Source of the DNA: Streptococcus infantis ATCC 700779
Lineage (GTDB): Bacteria; Bacillota; Bacilli; Lactobacillales; Streptococcaceae
Direction of reading: 5' to 3'
Length of the DNA stretch: 57,892 nt
Assembly: GCF_000187465.1 (NCBI RefSeq)
Contig: NZ_GL732439.1
Coordinates: 1,825,797-1,883,688, forward strand
The notes under the pieces are model-generated. The model saw only the letters and a program-made list of their open reading frames with translations. It was not told where the DNA came from and ran no database searches. Below are positions 57,010-57,892 of the stretch, piece by piece. Each line of letters begins with the position of its first letter. Position 1 is the stretch's first letter. The position numbers were made by a program, and so were the translations under genes.

Positions 57010-57546
57010 ATGGATAGTTTTGATAAAGGATGGTTTGTCCTACAAACATATTCTGGTTATGAAAATAAAGTAAAAGAAAATCTCTTGCAACGTGCACAAA
57101 CATACAATATGTTGGATAATATCCTACGTGTGGAAATTCCAACTCAAACTGTGCAAGTTGAAAAAAATGGGAAGAAAAAAGAAGTTGAAGAAAATCGCTT
57201 CCCAGGATATGTCCTTGTGGAAATGGTTATGACTGATGAAGCTTGGTTTGTGGTTCGTAATACACCAAACGTTACGGGATTTGTCGGCTCACACGGGAAC
57301 AGATCTAAACCAACTCCGCTTTTGGAACAAGAAATCAGAGATATATTGGTATCAATGGGACAAACGGTTCAAGAATTCGATATCAATGTTGAAGTTGGTC
57401 AAACAGTGCGCATCATTGAGGGTGCCTTTGCTGATTACACAGGAAAAATTACTGAAATTGATAACAACAAAGTGAAAATGGTTATTTCAATGTTTGGTAA
57501 TGATACAGTAGCAGAAGTAAACTTGAATCAAATTGCTGAATTGTAA
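57010..57546 (+). CDS. nusG: Transcription termination/antitermination protein NusG
   Basis: A 178-residue protein. The NGN domain starts GWFVLQTYSGYENKVKENL (from about residue 7) and contains RFPGYVLVEMVM. The linker is followed by a KOW domain VGQTVRIIEGAFADYTGKIT near 126. It binds RNA polymerase and, with Nus factors, supports rRNA antitermination; an rRNA operon lies just downstream. Shine-Dalgarno AAGAAAGGA at 56996-57004. Confidence 0.96.
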   Translation: MDSFDKGWFVLQTYSGYENKVKENLLQRAQTYNMLDNILRVEIPTQTVQVEKNGKKKEVEENRFPGYVLVEMVMTDEAWFVVRNTPNVTGFVGSHGNRSKPTPLLEQEIRDILVSMGQTVQEFDINVEVGQTVRIIEGAFADYTGKITEIDNNKVKMVISMFGNDTVAEVNLNQIAEL

Positions 57547-57576
57547 TCTCAGTTACTCATCTACTTGTGTACCTAG

Positions 57577-57617
57577 AATCTTGTTAACTAATTTTTAAAA
57601 AACTAGTTGACAAGATT
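57577..57617. repeat. Inverted repeat between nusG and tRNA-Glu, overlapping the tRNA promoter
   Basis: Arms AATCTTGTTAACTA (57577-57590) and TAGTTGACAAGATT (57604-57617) pair over 14 bp with one G-T. The loop is ATTTTTAAAAAAC. The right arm contains the TTGACA -35 box (57607-57612). It may be the nusG terminator, although the T run after the stem is missing. Confidence 0.6.
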
Positions 57618-57634
57618 GTAAAAGCAGGTATAAT
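57607..57634 (+). promoter_or_regulatory. tRNA-Glu promoter
   Basis: TTGACA (57607-57612), 16-bp spacer, TATAAT (57629-57634). A consensus strong promoter about 15 bp before the probable transcript start and 22 bp before the tRNA. Confidence 0.85.
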
Positions 57635-57655
57635 AGAAAGAGTTAAAAAGCTCAG

Positions 57656-57727
57656 GGTCCGTTGGTCAAGGGGTTAAGACACCGCCTTTTCACGGCGGTA
57701 ACACGGGTTCGAATCCCGTACGGACTA
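57656..57727 (+). tRNA. tRNA-Glu (anticodon UUC)
   Basis: 72 nt. Acceptor stem GGTCCGT / ACGGACT with discriminator A, D arm with TTGGTCAAGGGGTTAAGA, anticodon stem CCGCC / GGCGG around loop TTTTCAC (anticodon TTC), T arm ACGGG-TTCGAAT-CCCGT. The CCA end is not encoded. It lies upstream of an rRNA operon promoter. Confidence 0.97.
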
Positions 57728-57780
57728 TGGGTGTATCGCGGTTGATGGAAATAGGATTTAAAAAAAGTTAAAAAAACCTG

Positions 57781-57892
57781 TTGACAGAGAAAAGTGACTG
57801 TGATATACTAATATAGTTGTCGTAAGCGCGACAAAGACCTTTGAAAACTGAACAAGACGAACCAATGTGCAGGGCACTATAACTTAAGGTTA
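57781..57892 (+). promoter_or_regulatory. rRNA operon promoter and leader (16S gene beyond the edge)
   Basis: TTGACA (57781-57786), 17-bp spacer, TATACT (57804-57809) preceded by TG. The leader has the hairpin GTCG-TAAG-CGAC-type element at 57818-57833 and a segment around 57835-57870 (AAGACCTTTGAAAACTGAAC) typical of streptococcal rrn leaders with boxA-like antitermination signals. The 16S sequence itself is not reached. Confidence 0.85.

Overview
The window reads as a chromosome segment of a mitis-group Streptococcus (S. mitis / S. oralis / S. infantis type). The basis is the low GC content, the dexB-aliB-like-cps gene order, pneumococcus-like wzg-wzh-wzd-wze capsule genes, the ftsA-ftsZ-ylmEFGH-divIVA-ileS cluster, a LexA-like HdiR regulator instead of LexA, and many extended -10 promoters (TGnTATAAT). 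The species call is an inference; no 16S sequence is present, only its leader.

Region 1 (1-14,660) is accessory. It opens with the cut-off 3' part of an LXG-type polymorphic toxin and its likely immunity gene. Decayed adaptor fragments follow, then a complete type VII secretion effector module: a Lap1-like WXG100-type adaptor, a Lap2-like coiled-coil adaptor, a TelC-like LXG toxin with an Asp-rich motif, and two tandem TipC-like immunity genes. Next is a strongly AT-rich island. It holds a small membrane protein gene, a divergent and enlarged Gabija-type defence pair (OLD-family ATPase/TOPRIM nuclease plus UvrD-like helicase), a third co-directional gene of unknown function, and a set of broken immunity-like genes. 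A DUF6287 surface protein closes it.

Region 2 (14,660-25,000) holds a rhomboid-like protein, an SOS-like cassette (hdiR, Y-family polymerase, YolD-like, DUF5960), an ADP-ribosylglycohydrolase, glmS, a small unknown protein, a convergent Mga-family regulator and a DUF1846 gene.

Region 3 (25,000-45,800) is the capsule / receptor-polysaccharide region. It has dexB with a cre-like site over its promoter, two AliB-like peptide-binding lipoproteins (AliC/AliD type), then wzg-wzh-wzd-wze, a WchA-like initiating transferase, LicD, a GT26 ManNAc-type transferase, GT4, UDP-GlcNAc 2-epimerase, GT2, Wzy, Wzx, glf and a GT113-like transferase. The gene content predicts a polysaccharide with Glc (or another hexose-1-P) at the reducing end, ManNAc, Galf and probably a phosphocholine substituent. 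Unlike in pneumococcus, no aliA follows; the cluster runs directly into ftsA.

Region 4 (45,800-57,892) is core: ftsA, ftsZ, ylmE, sepF, ylmG, ylmH, a truncated DivIVA paralog, divIVA, a T-box-controlled ileS, a small membrane protein, gpmA, rpmG, secE, nusG, tRNA-Glu(UUC), and the promoter and leader of an rRNA operon whose 16S gene begins beyond the right edge.

The most noteworthy items are the extended Gabija-like operon with unassigned companion genes, the paired TipC immunity genes with conserved ends and divergent centres, the graveyard of immunity genes, the mini-DivIVA duplication, the glmS leader in which a hairpin separates the Shine-Dalgarno from the start codon, and inverted repeats over the -35 boxes of the rpmG and tRNA-Glu promoters.
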